A stretch of 64,000 nucleotides of DNA from CATQHS01 sp965203375 (lineage in GTDB: Bacteria; Actinomycetota; Acidimicrobiia; Acidimicrobiales; Aldehydirespiratoraceae), in contig OZ241886.1 of NCBI GenBank assembly GCA_965203375.1, positions 2,046,001 to 2,110,000 on the forward strand, in the 5' to 3' direction. The position numbers and the translations under genes were made by a program. Shown here one piece after another: positions 9,095-17,757 of this stretch (position 1 is its first letter; each line of letters opens with the position of its first letter). The notes under the pieces were generated by a model that was not told the DNA's origin, ran no database searches, and saw nothing but the letters and a program-made list of their open reading frames with translations.

Positions 9095-9622
9095 TTACGA
9101 GTAGTTGGCGATGACGGCGACCAGGATGATCAGCCAGAACATCGTGTACAAGCCGATGCCGAACCAGATCATTTCGTCTTCGGCCCGTTTGATCTGTCTC
9201 TTGAATTTGGCGTCAAGCCGAGCCTGCTTGGCCGATAGGGCTTCCATTTTGATCTGATGCCTCTGATCGGCCAGTTTGGTGGTGAAGCACCGATCCTGTT
9301 CGGCTAATTCGTCAGTGAGTCGACGGCTCTGATCGTCCAGTTCACGAGCGAAGCGTCGGTTCTGTTCGGCTAGTTTGTCAGTGAGTCGACGGCTCTGATC
9401 CTTCAGCTCACGGTCGAATCGCCGATCTTGCTCGGCGATGCGAAGCTCCATGGCTGAGAGTTGCCGCATCCCAGACTGAAGCTGGTCGTCAACCCGCCGC
9501 TGGGCGTCTTTGGTGGGTGGCGCATCACCCAGGTAGCTCATCAGGGTCTCCGCTGGCTCCGGCCCGAAGACCTCGGTCAGCTTCTCGCGTAGCGCCTCAA
9601 GTTCGCTAGTGCGCGCGGACAT
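9095..9622 (-). CDS. Tail-anchored coiled-coil protein, copy 1
   Basis: Protein of 175 residues. ATG 9622 is preceded by GGAGGTG at good spacing. The N-terminus (ALREKLTEVFGPEPAETLM) matches the GPxPAxTLM motif of the two sister genes nearby. The middle is a long charged coiled coil with a repeated RELxDQSRRLTDxLAEQ unit, and the C-terminus is one transmembrane segment (WFGIGLYTMFWLIILVAVIA). The architecture resembles DUF1640/CCDC90-like proteins, but I would not assign function. It is convergent with the methylase and lies between it and the partner helicase, so it may be a passenger or a third component. Confidence 0.7.
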   Translation of the reverse strand: MSARTSELEALREKLTEVFGPEPAETLMSYLGDAPPTKDAQRRVDDQLQSGMRQLSAMELRIAEQDRRFDRELKDQSRRLTDKLAEQNRRFARELDDQSRRLTDELAEQDRCFTTKLADQRHQIKMEALSAKQARLDAKFKRQIKRAEDEMIWFGIGLYTMFWLIILVAVIANYS

Positions 9623-9755
9623 CGTCACCTCCGAATGAATCAAAACGGCGGGGAAGCACACGCCCACTTTCGAGGGCAAAGCCCACATTACCACTTCGAC
9701 CGGCGTCGGTCAAACGGGGCCCGGAGTTGGCCGAGCCGCGGTCAGCACGTGCTGA

Positions 9756-10175
9756 TCAGGCGGTGCTGCTGATGAACACGGCCACCAGCATGGAGACCCA
9801 GATCGGCACGGTCATGGCGAGCATTGCCAGGATGGTCGTGCGCGTATGGCTGGCCAGCTTGTCGGTGAGTTTGGCCCGCAGGCCAGTCAACTCGCTCTCC
9901 ATCTTGCCGCGCATGCCGGTCAACTCACTCAGCATCTCGGCCCGCAGTTCTTTCATTTCGCCCTGCAGCCCTCGCATTTCACCGCGCATCTCGGATTTCA
10001 GGCCGCTCATCTCCGCTCGGAGTTGGTCGCCGAGTTGGCGCAGGTCGGTCTTGGTGGCCAGTTCGTCTGAATCCACTCTTGGGAGTTGGTTCATGAGGGT
10101 CCCTGCCGGTTCGGGTCCGATCTTCTCGGCCAACTGCTCGTGGAGCGCCAAGCGCTCGCTCTCGGTCACTGGCAT
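9756..10175 (-). CDS. Tail-anchored coiled-coil protein, copy 2
   Basis: Protein of 139 residues from ATG 10175, preceded by AAGGAGAG. N-terminal IGPEPAGTLMNQLPRVDSD, then ELATKTDLRQLGDQL, a coiled coil of Lys/Glu/Met-rich repeats, and a C-terminal hydrophobic tail (TILAMLAMTVPIWVSMLVAV). The N-terminal 55 residues are almost identical to copy 3 at 13.7-14.1 kb, with the same upstream sequence down to the GTAGAATA stretch, so whole cassettes including promoter were duplicated. Function unknown. Confidence 0.7.
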   Translation of the reverse strand: MPVTESERLALHEQLAEKIGPEPAGTLMNQLPRVDSDELATKTDLRQLGDQLRAEMSGLKSEMRGEMRGLQGEMKELRAEMLSELTGMRGKMESELTGLRAKLTDKLASHTRTTILAMLAMTVPIWVSMLVAVFISSTA

Positions 10176-10259
10176 CGTTGCTCTCCTTCGGTCGAAACTT
10201 CAGGGGAGTGTCGAGCCCGCTCCCGAGGGCTAACCCACATTACACGTAGAATATCGAGA

Positions 10260-10500
10260 TCGGGCAAGCACCACGGCACCGCGGGCCGGGATGGCCCGGT
10301 TCGTGGCCAGAGGTTGGACCTGCAGTAGGAGAAGCGGCCTTCCCACCGGGGGAGGGGTTACGAGTAGTTGGCGATGGCGACGACCAAGATGACCCGGAGC
10401 TGGCCGGACCGCGGTCAGCGCGTGCTGATCAGGCGGGGCTGTTTGTCAAAGCGTCGGGCCCGCTTTCGAGGGCGAGTCCTGCATTACACGCTCTAGCGTT
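10260..10500. repeat. Mosaic of duplicated gene fragments
   Basis: This 240-bp stretch is assembled from pieces found intact elsewhere. 10280-10307 matches the start of the helicase gene (near 10678). 10312-10392 matches 9051-9132 (the last codons of the methylase plus the hairpin plus the tail of coiled-coil copy 1) at roughly 90 percent. 10396-10440 matches 9718-9763. The end, about 10455-10495, resembles the upstream region of the coiled-coil genes. It looks like the scar of an excised or degraded cassette produced by repeat-mediated rearrangement. No intact gene is present from 10176 to 10527. Confidence 0.65.
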
Positions 10501-10527
10501 ACGGCGTCCGCCAAGCACACCGGGGAC

Positions 10528-13500
10528 ATGTTCGCCGACCTCGACCTGCAGACCCGCTACCACACCACCGGCAGCCCCGACCCGCTGACCGGGTTCTACG
10601 TGCCGGTGCTGTCGTGCGCCGTCGGCTACGACCGGGTGGCCGGGTACTTCGCCTCCTCCGCCTTCGTCACCGCCGCGGCCGGGATGGCCCGGTTCGTGGC
10701 CGGCGGCGGGACGATGCGGCTGATCGCCGGCGCCCAGCTCTCCGCCGACGACATCGAGGCGCTGCAGGGCCGGGTCCCGCTGGAGGACGCCCTGGCCCGG
10801 CAGCTTTCCGAGCAGCTCGACCTGGCCGCCGACGCGGTGGCCGAGGCCCGGCTGCAGGTGATCGCCTGGATGGTCCGCTCCGGGCGGCTGGAGATCCGGA
10901 TCGGGGTGCCCTGCGACGCCGCCGGCAGCCCGCTCCCGTCCGGGGCCCGGGAAGCGGCCGGCTACTTCCACGCCAAGTTCGGGGTGCTCGCCGACGCCGC
11001 CGGCGACCGGGTGGCCTTCGACGGGTCGGTGAACGAGACCGCCGCCGGCTGGGAGCACAACTACGAGAACCTCTGCGTCTACCGCTCCTGGGACGCGGCC
11101 TGGGCCGAGTACGGCGCCCCGCTCGCGGCCCGCTTCGACGAGATGTGGGAGGGCCGTCTCGGGCCGGGATGGAAGATCGTCCCGCTGCCCGAGGCGGTGA
11201 GGGACAGGCTGGTGAAGCTGGTGCCCGACGGCTGGGCCCCGACGGCCCGGGACCCGGCCGAGCCCCCGCCCCCTCCGCCGCTCGACCCCGCCGACCGGGA
11301 GGCCATCAAGGCCATCCGGGCCGCCCCGGCGACGGCCACCGGGGTGGGGCTGGCCTCTGCCGGGATCGAGCCCTGGCCCCATCAGATGGCCATCGCCCGC
11401 CGCATCGTCGACGACTACCCCAAGTCGCACCTGCTGGCCGACGAGGTGGGGCTGGGCAAGACCATCGAGATCGGCCTGGCCCTGCGGGAGCTGCTGCTGT
11501 CGGGCCGGGCCGAGACCGCGCTGGTGCTGGTGCCGGCGTCGGTGATGATCCAGTGGCAGGAGGAGCTGGCCGAGAAGCTGCTGCTGGAGGTGCCCCGCCT
11601 CGACCGGGCCAACCGGGCGCTGGTGGGGCTCGACGGGTCGGCCGCCCCGATCGGCGGCAACGTCTGGCAGTCCTCCAAGCTGCTGCTGGCCTCGTCGCAC
11701 CTGGCCCGCCGCCGCGACCAGCTCCAGGCCCTGCTGGAGGGCCCCGGATGGGACGTGGTGGTGGTCGACGAGGTCCACCACGCCCGCCGGGCCCCGGCCG
11801 GCAACCCGAACGCCAAGCCCAACCGGCTGCTGGGCCTCCTGCGGGCCATGCGCGACCACGGCAAATGGCGGATGCTGCTGGCCGCCTCGGCCACCCCCAT
11901 GCAGATGCACGCCCTCGACCTGTTCGACCTGCTCGACCTGATGGGCCTGCCGCCGCAGTGGCGCCGCCTGGAGGACATGGAGGGCTACTTCGAGGCGCTG
12001 GCCGAGGGGTTCGGCCAGCGCGACTGGGAGCTGCTGCGGCGCATGGTGGAGGGGTTCGAGCGGGAGTACGCCGTCGAGCCCGGCGTGCAGGCCCGGCTGG
12101 ACGACAGCGGGATCGGGGCGGTGGAGGTCAGCCGGATCACCGACTTCGCCCAGGCCGGCTGGAACAACCGGGAGGCGGCCGAGCGGGGCGCCGGCGCCCG
12201 GGCCGCCTGGGACATGTGGCTGGAGTCGTCCACCCCGGTGGCCGACCGGGTGTTCCGCACCACCCGCCGGACCCTGCGCGACTACCGCCGCACCGGAGTG
12301 CTCGACCCGGCCACCGTCATCCCCGAGCGCACCATCTCCGATGAGGCCCTGGCGCTGGACGGGCCGGCCCGGCGCATCCACGACGCCATCGACGACTACG
12401 TGCGCCACACCTACGCCAAGTACAAGCGGGTGCTGGGCGAGAAGCGGGCGGTGCCGGTGGGGTGGATCATGGCCGTCTACCGCCGCCGGCTCACCTCGTC
12501 GTTCCACGCCGTGCGCTGCTCGCTGGAGCGCCGGCGCGAGGCGCTAGACGCGGCGATCAGCGGGCGGGGCGGCTCGGGGGTTGGCGTCGGTGGTGGTGGC
12601 GTCGGCGTCGGCTTGAGCGGCGAGGGGATGTTCGACGAGGACGACGAGCACGGCGCCGGCGACTCCGACATAGCCGACATCCCCGAGAGCCTGGCCGACG
12701 CGGCGGCCGCGGCCGAGGCGTCCTCGGTGCGGAAGGTGATGGCCGAGGAGGTCGCCGAGCTCGACCGGATCCTGGGCGGCCTCGACCGGCTCACCGAGCT
12801 GGCCGACCTCGAGCCCAAGATGGCCGAGCTGCGGGACCTGATCCAGGAAGCGGTGGAGGGCGGGCACACCAAGCTGGTGGTCTTCACCCAGTACGCCGAC
12901 ACGCTGCGGTTCATCCGCGACGCCCTGGAGGGATGGCGCGACAAGATGGTCTGCTACTACGGCGGGCGGGGCGAGCACTGGGACTACTCCCTCGGAGACT
13001 GGGGCCGGATCGGCAAGGAGCAGGTCAAGGACCGGTTCCGGGAGCCCGGCGCCATCAGCGTCATGGTCGGCACCGACTCCATGTCCGAGGGCCTCAACCT
13101 GCAGGCCTCGGACTGGCTGGTGAACTTCGACCTGCCCTGGAACTTCACCCGGGTCGAGCAGCGCATCGGGCGGGTGGACCGCATCGGCGGGCGGCCCGAG
13201 GTGCAGGTCACCAACCTGATGTACGCCGACACCATCGAGGAGCGCATCTTCCGGCGGATCACCGAGTGCCACCAGCGGTTCGGGGACGTGCTCGGCCCGG
13301 CCGCCCCGGTGCTGTCCGAGCACCTCATCGCCGACTGCGTGCTCGGCGAGAGGAAAGAGGGCGAGGTGCTCGACGAGTTCGAGGCCGACATCGAGCGCCT
13401 GGCCACAGCCCCGCTGCGCCCCGACGCCCTGGACCGGGTGCCTTATTACGCCGAGGACTTGGAACCGGCCATGACCCTGGACGGGCTGCGGGACCGGCTG

Positions 13501-13701
13501 TTCGGGATCGACGCCGCCCGGGCCCGGTTCGGCGACCACCCCGACGGCATGGCCGACGCCTGGCTGCTGGAGCTAGCCGACGGCAGGAGGGCGGTGACCT
13601 TCGACCCCCGCCGCTACGACTCCGCCGCCGGCCTAGACCTCCTCACCTGGGGCAACCCCCTCCTAACCCGCCTCCTCGCCGAGTTGGAGGCCGACGAGTA
13701 G
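10528..13701 (+). CDS. PLD-domain SNF2/DEAD-type helicase
   Basis: Protein of 1,057 residues. An N-terminal phospholipase-D-like domain contains HAKFGV near residue 148 and a GSVNET motif near 167. The helicase follows: motif I LADEVGLGKT near 301, DEVH box VVVDEVHHAR near 410, C-terminal RecA lobe KLVVFTQYADT near 785, and motif VI QRIGRVDRIGG near 880. A glycine-rich low-complexity insert lies at about 678-705. This is the usual partner of DUF1156 methylases in predicted restriction-like systems, with the PLD domain the probable nuclease. ATG 10528 lacks a strong Shine-Dalgarno. The gene is uniformly GC-rich, unlike the first half of the methylase. Confidence 0.85.
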   Translation: MFADLDLQTRYHTTGSPDPLTGFYVPVLSCAVGYDRVAGYFASSAFVTAAAGMARFVAGGGTMRLIAGAQLSADDIEALQGRVPLEDALARQLSEQLDLAADAVAEARLQVIAWMVRSGRLEIRIGVPCDAAGSPLPSGAREAAGYFHAKFGVLADAAGDRVAFDGSVNETAAGWEHNYENLCVYRSWDAAWAEYGAPLAARFDEMWEGRLGPGWKIVPLPEAVRDRLVKLVPDGWAPTARDPAEPPPPPPLDPADREAIKAIRAAPATATGVGLASAGIEPWPHQMAIARRIVDDYPKSHLLADEVGLGKTIEIGLALRELLLSGRAETALVLVPASVMIQWQEELAEKLLLEVPRLDRANRALVGLDGSAAPIGGNVWQSSKLLLASSHLARRRDQLQALLEGPGWDVVVVDEVHHARRAPAGNPNAKPNRLLGLLRAMRDHGKWRMLLAASATPMQMHALDLFDLLDLMGLPPQWRRLEDMEGYFEALAEGFGQRDWELLRRMVEGFEREYAVEPGVQARLDDSGIGAVEVSRITDFAQAGWNNREAAERGAGARAAWDMWLESSTPVADRVFRTTRRTLRDYRRTGVLDPATVIPERTISDEALALDGPARRIHDAIDDYVRHTYAKYKRVLGEKRAVPVGWIMAVYRRRLTSSFHAVRCSLERRREALDAAISGRGGSGVGVGGGGVGVGLSGEGMFDEDDEHGAGDSDIADIPESLADAAAAAEASSVRKVMAEEVAELDRILGGLDRLTELADLEPKMAELRDLIQEAVEGGHTKLVVFTQYADTLRFIRDALEGWRDKMVCYYGGRGEHWDYSLGDWGRIGKEQVKDRFREPGAISVMVGTDSMSEGLNLQASDWLVNFDLPWNFTRVEQRIGRVDRIGGRPEVQVTNLMYADTIEERIFRRITECHQRFGDVLGPAAPVLSEHLIADCVLGERKEGEVLDEFEADIERLATAPLRPDALDRVPYYAEDLEPAMTLDGLRDRLFGIDAARARFGDHPDGMADAWLLELADGRRAVTFDPRRYDSAAGLDLLTWGNPLLTRLLAELEADE

Positions 13702-13711
13702 GCGTCTGCCG

Positions 13712-14119
13712 TCAGGCGGAGTTGTTGATCAGCAGGGGAACCAGCATGGCTACCCAGACGGACAGAGCCATGGCGACCACTACCAGGGTGGTTGTGCGGG
13801 ATTGACTGCTCAGCTTGTCGGAGAGTTCGCGGCTCTGTTCGGCGAGGCGAACCTCCATTGCCGCGAACCCGTCTCGCATCTCGCTCCTCAACTCGGTCAT
13901 CTCGCCCCTCAGCTCGGTCATCTCGCCGCGCAGGCTGGTCATCTCCGTCTGTATCTCGACCCGAAGCCGGTCACCGAGTTGGCGCAGGTCGGTCTTGGTG
14001 GCCAGCTCGTCGGAATCCACTCTTGGGAGTTGGTTCATGAGGGTCCCCGCTGGTTTGGGTCCGATTTTCTCGGCCAACTGCTTGTGAAGCGCCAAGCGCT
14101 CGCTCTCGGTCGCTGACAT
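13712..14119 (-). CDS. Tail-anchored coiled-coil protein, copy 3
   Basis: Protein of 135 residues from ATG 14119, which has AAAGGAGAG upstream. N-terminus MSATESERLALHKQLAEKIG, then GPKPAGTLMNQLPRVDSD and ATKTDLRQLGDRL, a coiled coil with RGEMTELRGEMTELR repeats, and a C-terminal membrane tail (TTLVVVAMALSVWVAMLVPL). Nearly identical to copy 2 over the first 55 residues and diverged in the repeat region. Convergent with the helicase, whose stop is 10 bp away, just as copy 1 is convergent with the methylase. Confidence 0.7.
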   Translation of the reverse strand: MSATESERLALHKQLAEKIGPKPAGTLMNQLPRVDSDELATKTDLRQLGDRLRVEIQTEMTSLRGEMTELRGEMTELRSEMRDGFAAMEVRLAEQSRELSDKLSSQSRTTTLVVVAMALSVWVAMLVPLLINNSA

Positions 14120-14194
14120 TACCACTCTCCTTTCAGTCCAAACGGCAGGGGAGTGTCGAGCCCGCTCCCGAGGGCAAACCCACTTTACACGTAG

Positions 14195-14365
14195 AATACT
14201 GAGATCAATCAACCACCGAAACCCAGATTCGAGGACCGCAAGAGAATTGACCGCGCCATCGTCGAAGGCTACCGACGGATGCCGCTAAGCGCCGCCGAGG
14301 AGGCCGTTGAGGATGCCGTCGCCAGGGCCTCGCTCCGCGAGTCAATCCTCGAAGAGCCGTGGTGA
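14195..14365 (+). pseudogene. Decapitated antitoxin C-terminus
   Basis: An open frame without ATG or GTG ends RKRIDRAIVEGYRR ... ASLRESILEEPW then TGA. The IDRAIVEGYRR...EEPW pattern is the C-terminal tail seen in small CopG/MazE-like antitoxins of actinobacteria. The DNA-binding N-terminus is missing: the frame is closed by a TAG at 14192, inside sequence belonging to the upstream region of coiled-coil copy 3. So cassette insertion may have removed the front of the gene. No toxin follows. Confidence 0.45.
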
Positions 14366-14387
14366 GCCGACCCGATTCGGATCAGGC

Positions 14388-16097
14388 TCAGGTCGCGACG
14401 GAGGCAGATCGTCGGCGGCGGCCGTTTAGGAGCCAGCCGATGGGGGTGTGGCGCACCCCGATTTGGTAGACGGCCAGCAGCAGGGCGGTGACGACCAGGC
14501 ATAGGCCGGTGAACTTCACCGTGGCGGGCAGGTCCCAGTCCCGGATCAGGGCTTGGAACTCGATGACCAGGGGCAGGTGGGCCAGGTAGAGCCAATAGGA
14601 GGAGTCCGACAGGTAGCGGACGCTGCGGCGCTCGGCGGGCAGCACCCGGCGGAACAGGCCGATGAGGGCGAAGCACATGGCCCAGGTGTAGGCGACCTGG
14701 GCCGCCGAGGCCAGCGGCCAAGACGGGTCCTCGGCGAAGGTAAGCCCCAGGCCCAGCGGCAGGATCACCACCACCGTCACCGGCAGCCACACGGACCAGC
14801 GGCGGCCCACCGTGTCGATCAGAAGCCGGCCCGACCGGTCCCGGCGGTCGTATGCCAGCGCCCCGAAGGCGAAGAACAGCCCGTAGTAGGCCAGCACGTG
14901 GGCGGACGGCCGCAGCCCGGCCGAGGTATCGGGGCCGAACACCGGGAAGTCTCCGCCGCCGCCCATGGCCAACTGGGGGACCATCGTGGCCGGCACCAGC
15001 AGCCACGGCCACCACCGGCTCGACCGGGCAGGCCCGCCGCCGCGGCCTGCTCGGAGGCGGCTTCGGGCCAGGGCGGTCAGCCTGGCGATCCCGACCACGG
15101 CTGCGAACCCGGCCACCATCCAGCACAGGAACCACAGGAACCACAGGTGGTGGAAGCTGGACAGCCAGGTGGACAGGGCGAAGTCGTCGTCCTCCTCTTC
15201 GACATCGGCCGCGCCCGCCCGCCACCAGTCCAGATCGGACCAGTCCTGGCCGGCCCGGCGGAGGTCGGCCGCGCCCCCGGCCACCAGCGCGTCGGCCGCG
15301 TCGGCCCGGCCGTACCAGACGGCCAGGTCCAGCGCGGTGTAGGTGTTGACCACCTCGCCGCCGTCGCCCAGCTCGACCGTCCGGGCGCCGGGGTCGGCCC
15401 CCCGGTCGAGCAGCAGCTCGATGATCTCGACATCGCCGACGCTCACCGCGGCGTGCAGCGGCGTCCATCCCCTCGGGTCCCACTCGGGCCGGTCGGTGGG
15501 GTCGATCCCCCGGTCGAGCAGTTCGGCCACCGCTCCGGCCTTGCCGGCGAAGACCGCGCCCCTCAGGTTTCCCTGCTCCACCGCCGCAGCGGACGCGGTC
15601 CGGTCGACGGCCCGCTCCGACACCCAGTCCACCAGCGGCACAATGGTGACCATCCCCAGCGCCAGCGGCAGGGCGATCCGCCGCAGCCGGTGCCCCATGA
15701 GCCGCCCCAGGCCCCGCCTGCGCCACAGCATGGCGGTGAAGAACCCGCTGAGCAGGAAGAACACCGGCATCCGGAATCCGTGGATGGCCCACAGCAGCTC
15801 GTCGAACGGCCCGTCGAAGTCGCTGGTGGAGTCCTGAGCCGGCCAGAAGCTGGGGAAGAAGGACAGCGAGGCGTGAAGCCCGACGCCCAGCAGCATGGCG
15901 AAGCCCCGCAGCGCGTCGAGGTCATGGCGCCGGCCCGAGCCGGAGCCCGCTGCTGGCCCGGATGTTGAGGGCGTCGAGTCGGAGCCGTGTGGCTCTGGCA
16001 GGGGAGGCGGGCCGACCGGCGGGGGAGTGGTGCTGACCGTTGAGGGCGCCGGGCCGGTCGTCGGGGCCGCCGGTTCGGGAGCTGAGGGAGAAGACAC
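14388..16097 (-). CDS. Acyltransferase-3 family membrane protein with inserted ankyrin repeats
   Basis: Protein of 569 residues. After a Pro-rich N-terminus of about 58 residues comes the acyltransferase-3 start (LDALRGFAMLLGVGLHASL), the FRMPVFFLLSGFF segment and RLRRIALPLALGM. A soluble insert at about residues 175-300 follows, containing two to three ankyrin repeats (WTPLHAAVSVGDVEIIELLL, TALDLAVWYGRADAADALV). The membrane part resumes with FHHLWFLWFLCWMV and ends with WLYLAHLPLVIEF, like OpgC/MdoC-type O-acyltransferases. The family O-acylates glycans or other envelope molecules. The ankyrin block sits in a loop between membrane helices, so it presumably projects as a protein-binding module. 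Acceptor unknown. Confidence 0.8.
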   Translation of the reverse strand: MSSPSAPEPAAPTTGPAPSTVSTTPPPVGPPPLPEPHGSDSTPSTSGPAAGSGSGRRHDLDALRGFAMLLGVGLHASLSFFPSFWPAQDSTSDFDGPFDELLWAIHGFRMPVFFLLSGFFTAMLWRRRGLGRLMGHRLRRIALPLALGMVTIVPLVDWVSERAVDRTASAAAVEQGNLRGAVFAGKAGAVAELLDRGIDPTDRPEWDPRGWTPLHAAVSVGDVEIIELLLDRGADPGARTVELGDGGEVVNTYTALDLAVWYGRADAADALVAGGAADLRRAGQDWSDLDWWRAGAADVEEEDDDFALSTWLSSFHHLWFLWFLCWMVAGFAAVVGIARLTALARSRLRAGRGGGPARSSRWWPWLLVPATMVPQLAMGGGGDFPVFGPDTSAGLRPSAHVLAYYGLFFAFGALAYDRRDRSGRLLIDTVGRRWSVWLPVTVVVILPLGLGLTFAEDPSWPLASAAQVAYTWAMCFALIGLFRRVLPAERRSVRYLSDSSYWLYLAHLPLVIEFQALIRDWDLPATVKFTGLCLVVTALLLAVYQIGVRHTPIGWLLNGRRRRSASVAT

Positions 16098-16252
16098 CGC
16101 GGCAGAGGATACGTTCGACGCCAGCGACGCCGCAGGACCTGCGAGGGCCGAGAGTCGGGGGTCAGGCCATCAGCGGCAGCGATGCGTTCGACGCTTTGTG
16201 GTGCCCTTTCGGGCTGAAACGCGCAGACCTCTTCGCTTTTTTTGATAGCGGG

Positions 16253-16304
16253 TTGCCGACCGCAGCCGGGTGGCTATAGTTCTAATTATGAGAACCATTC
16301 TTAT
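16253..16304 (+). promoter_or_regulatory. znuA promoter with Zur-like palindrome over the start codon
   Basis: TTGCCG (16253-16258) and TATAGT (16275-16280) are separated by 16 bp and place the transcription start at or next to ATG 16288, which implies a leaderless mRNA. ATGAGAA-CCA-TTCTTAT (16288-16304) is an imperfect inverted repeat that begins at the start codon. Its AT-rich dyad resembles Fur/Zur-family operators, fitting zinc-repressed control of the uptake gene. The promoter geometry is read directly; the Zur identity is inferred. Confidence 0.55.
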
Positions 16305-17688
16305 TTCTGTTCTGATTGGGACAATGGCCGCGACTTCGGTCGTGGCCTGCGGTGACGACGACGACGGCGTAGGCCCGTCGGGTGAAGTGTCGGCTGACAG
16401 CGGGGCGACGTCGACCGCCGGCGGCGGAGCGTCGACCGACGACGGTGGCGGCGCGTCAACCGACAGCGGCAGTGATAGCGGCAGCACGTCTCCCGACAGT
16501 GACAGCGGCAGCGATAGCGGCAGCACATCGCCCGACGAAGGGGGCCCGGCGCCGCTGGTGCTGGCCTCCACCGGCATTTGGGCTGACGTGGTGGCCAACT
16601 TGACCTGCGGCGGGCTAGCCGAAGTGGAGTCGATCATGGGGTCCGGGGTCGACCCCCACGGGTATGAGCCGTCGATGGCCGACCGGGCCAGGATGGAGGA
16701 GGCGACCCTGGTGGTGGCCAACGGTCTGGGCCTGGAGGAGGGTCTCCTGGACACCCTTGAAGCCGTGGAAGCCGGCGGAACCCCCGTCTTTTGGATGGGC
16801 GATCATGCCGATGCCATCGAGTTCGCGGCCAGCGACGACCATGAAGACGACGATCACGGCCATGAGGACGAGGGCCACGACGACGATGGCGACGAGGCCG
16901 ACGACCACGACGATCACGGCCATGAGGATGAGGGTCACGACGACGAGGCCGACGATCACGACCACGAGGGCGAAGCCCACGACGACGATGGCGACAGCCA
17001 CGACGATCACGAGGGCGAAGGCCATGATGAGGACGGCGACGACCACGACGATCACGACCATGAGGCCGACGACCACGACGACGACGACGGCCATGACGAC
17101 GAGGCCGACGACCACGGTCACGAGGCCGACGGCCACGAAGGCCACGTCCATAGCGGGGCCGATCCCCACGTGTGGTTCGACCCGGTGCGGGTCTCGGGCA
17201 CGCTGGGGGAGTTGGCCGAGCACCTGACCGACGACGCCGGGCTCGCTCCCGACGCCGTCGCCGACTGCCTGAGCCGCTATCAGGCCGATCTGGCCCAACT
17301 GCACGACGAGCTGGTGGAGATCCTGTCGGCGGTGGCGCCGGCCGACCGCAGGCTGGTCACCGACCACGACGCCCTGGGGTACTTCGCCGACCGCTACGGC
17401 TTCGAGGTGATCGGCACGGTGATACCCAGCGTCTCCACCATGGCCGAAACGAACCCGGCCGCCCTGGAAGAGCTGGCCGAGGTGATCGCCGAGACCGGGG
17501 TGAGGGCCATCTTCGCCGAGGATCACCGCTCGGACGACACCATCCAAGCCCTGGCCTCCCGGGCCGGCCCGGTGGAAGTGGCCACTCTGTACACCGGCTC
17601 GCTGGGCCAGCCCGGCTCCGGCGCCGACACCTACGCCGGGTTCATGCGCACCAACGCCGGCATCATCGCCGACGCTCTGGGGGGCTAG
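16288..17688 (+). CDS. znuA: Zinc ABC transporter substrate-binding lipoprotein
   Basis: Protein of 466 residues in the ZnuA/TroA family. Start ATG 16288 gives a lipoprotein signal (MRTILISVLIGTMAATSVVAC) with lipobox VVAC; GTG 16270 upstream would spoil it. A Ser/Asp/Gly-rich tether follows. The family's metal ligands are visible: DPHGYEPS, DPHVWFDP, TDHDALGYFADRYG and the acidic EDHRSDDT near the C-terminus. Between lobes is an unusually long His/Asp/Glu-rich loop of about 110 residues (183-291, dense in DHDDHGHE-like runs), several times longer than in enterobacterial ZnuA; it may buffer or deliver zinc. The permease gene follows 69 bp later. No ATPase gene lies between. Confidence 0.9.
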   Translation: MRTILISVLIGTMAATSVVACGDDDDGVGPSGEVSADSGATSTAGGGASTDDGGGASTDSGSDSGSTSPDSDSGSDSGSTSPDEGGPAPLVLASTGIWADVVANLTCGGLAEVESIMGSGVDPHGYEPSMADRARMEEATLVVANGLGLEEGLLDTLEAVEAGGTPVFWMGDHADAIEFAASDDHEDDDHGHEDEGHDDDGDEADDHDDHGHEDEGHDDEADDHDHEGEAHDDDGDSHDDHEGEGHDEDGDDHDDHDHEADDHDDDDGHDDEADDHGHEADGHEGHVHSGADPHVWFDPVRVSGTLGELAEHLTDDAGLAPDAVADCLSRYQADLAQLHDELVEILSAVAPADRRLVTDHDALGYFADRYGFEVIGTVIPSVSTMAETNPAALEELAEVIAETGVRAIFAEDHRSDDTIQALASRAGPVEVATLYTGSLGQPGSGADTYAGFMRTNAGIIADALGG

Positions 17689-17757
17689 CTTCGGCTAAGA
17701 CCGGCGGTTGGCGCCGGACCCAACCGGTCCGGCAACAGCCGCCCTGATCGGACGCCG

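Noticed and set aside
10429..12507. Long minus-strand open frame antisense to the helicase
   Set aside because: His/Gly/Pro-rich composition typical of the antisense frame of GC-rich genes; no motifs, and the plus-strand helicase is unmistakable.
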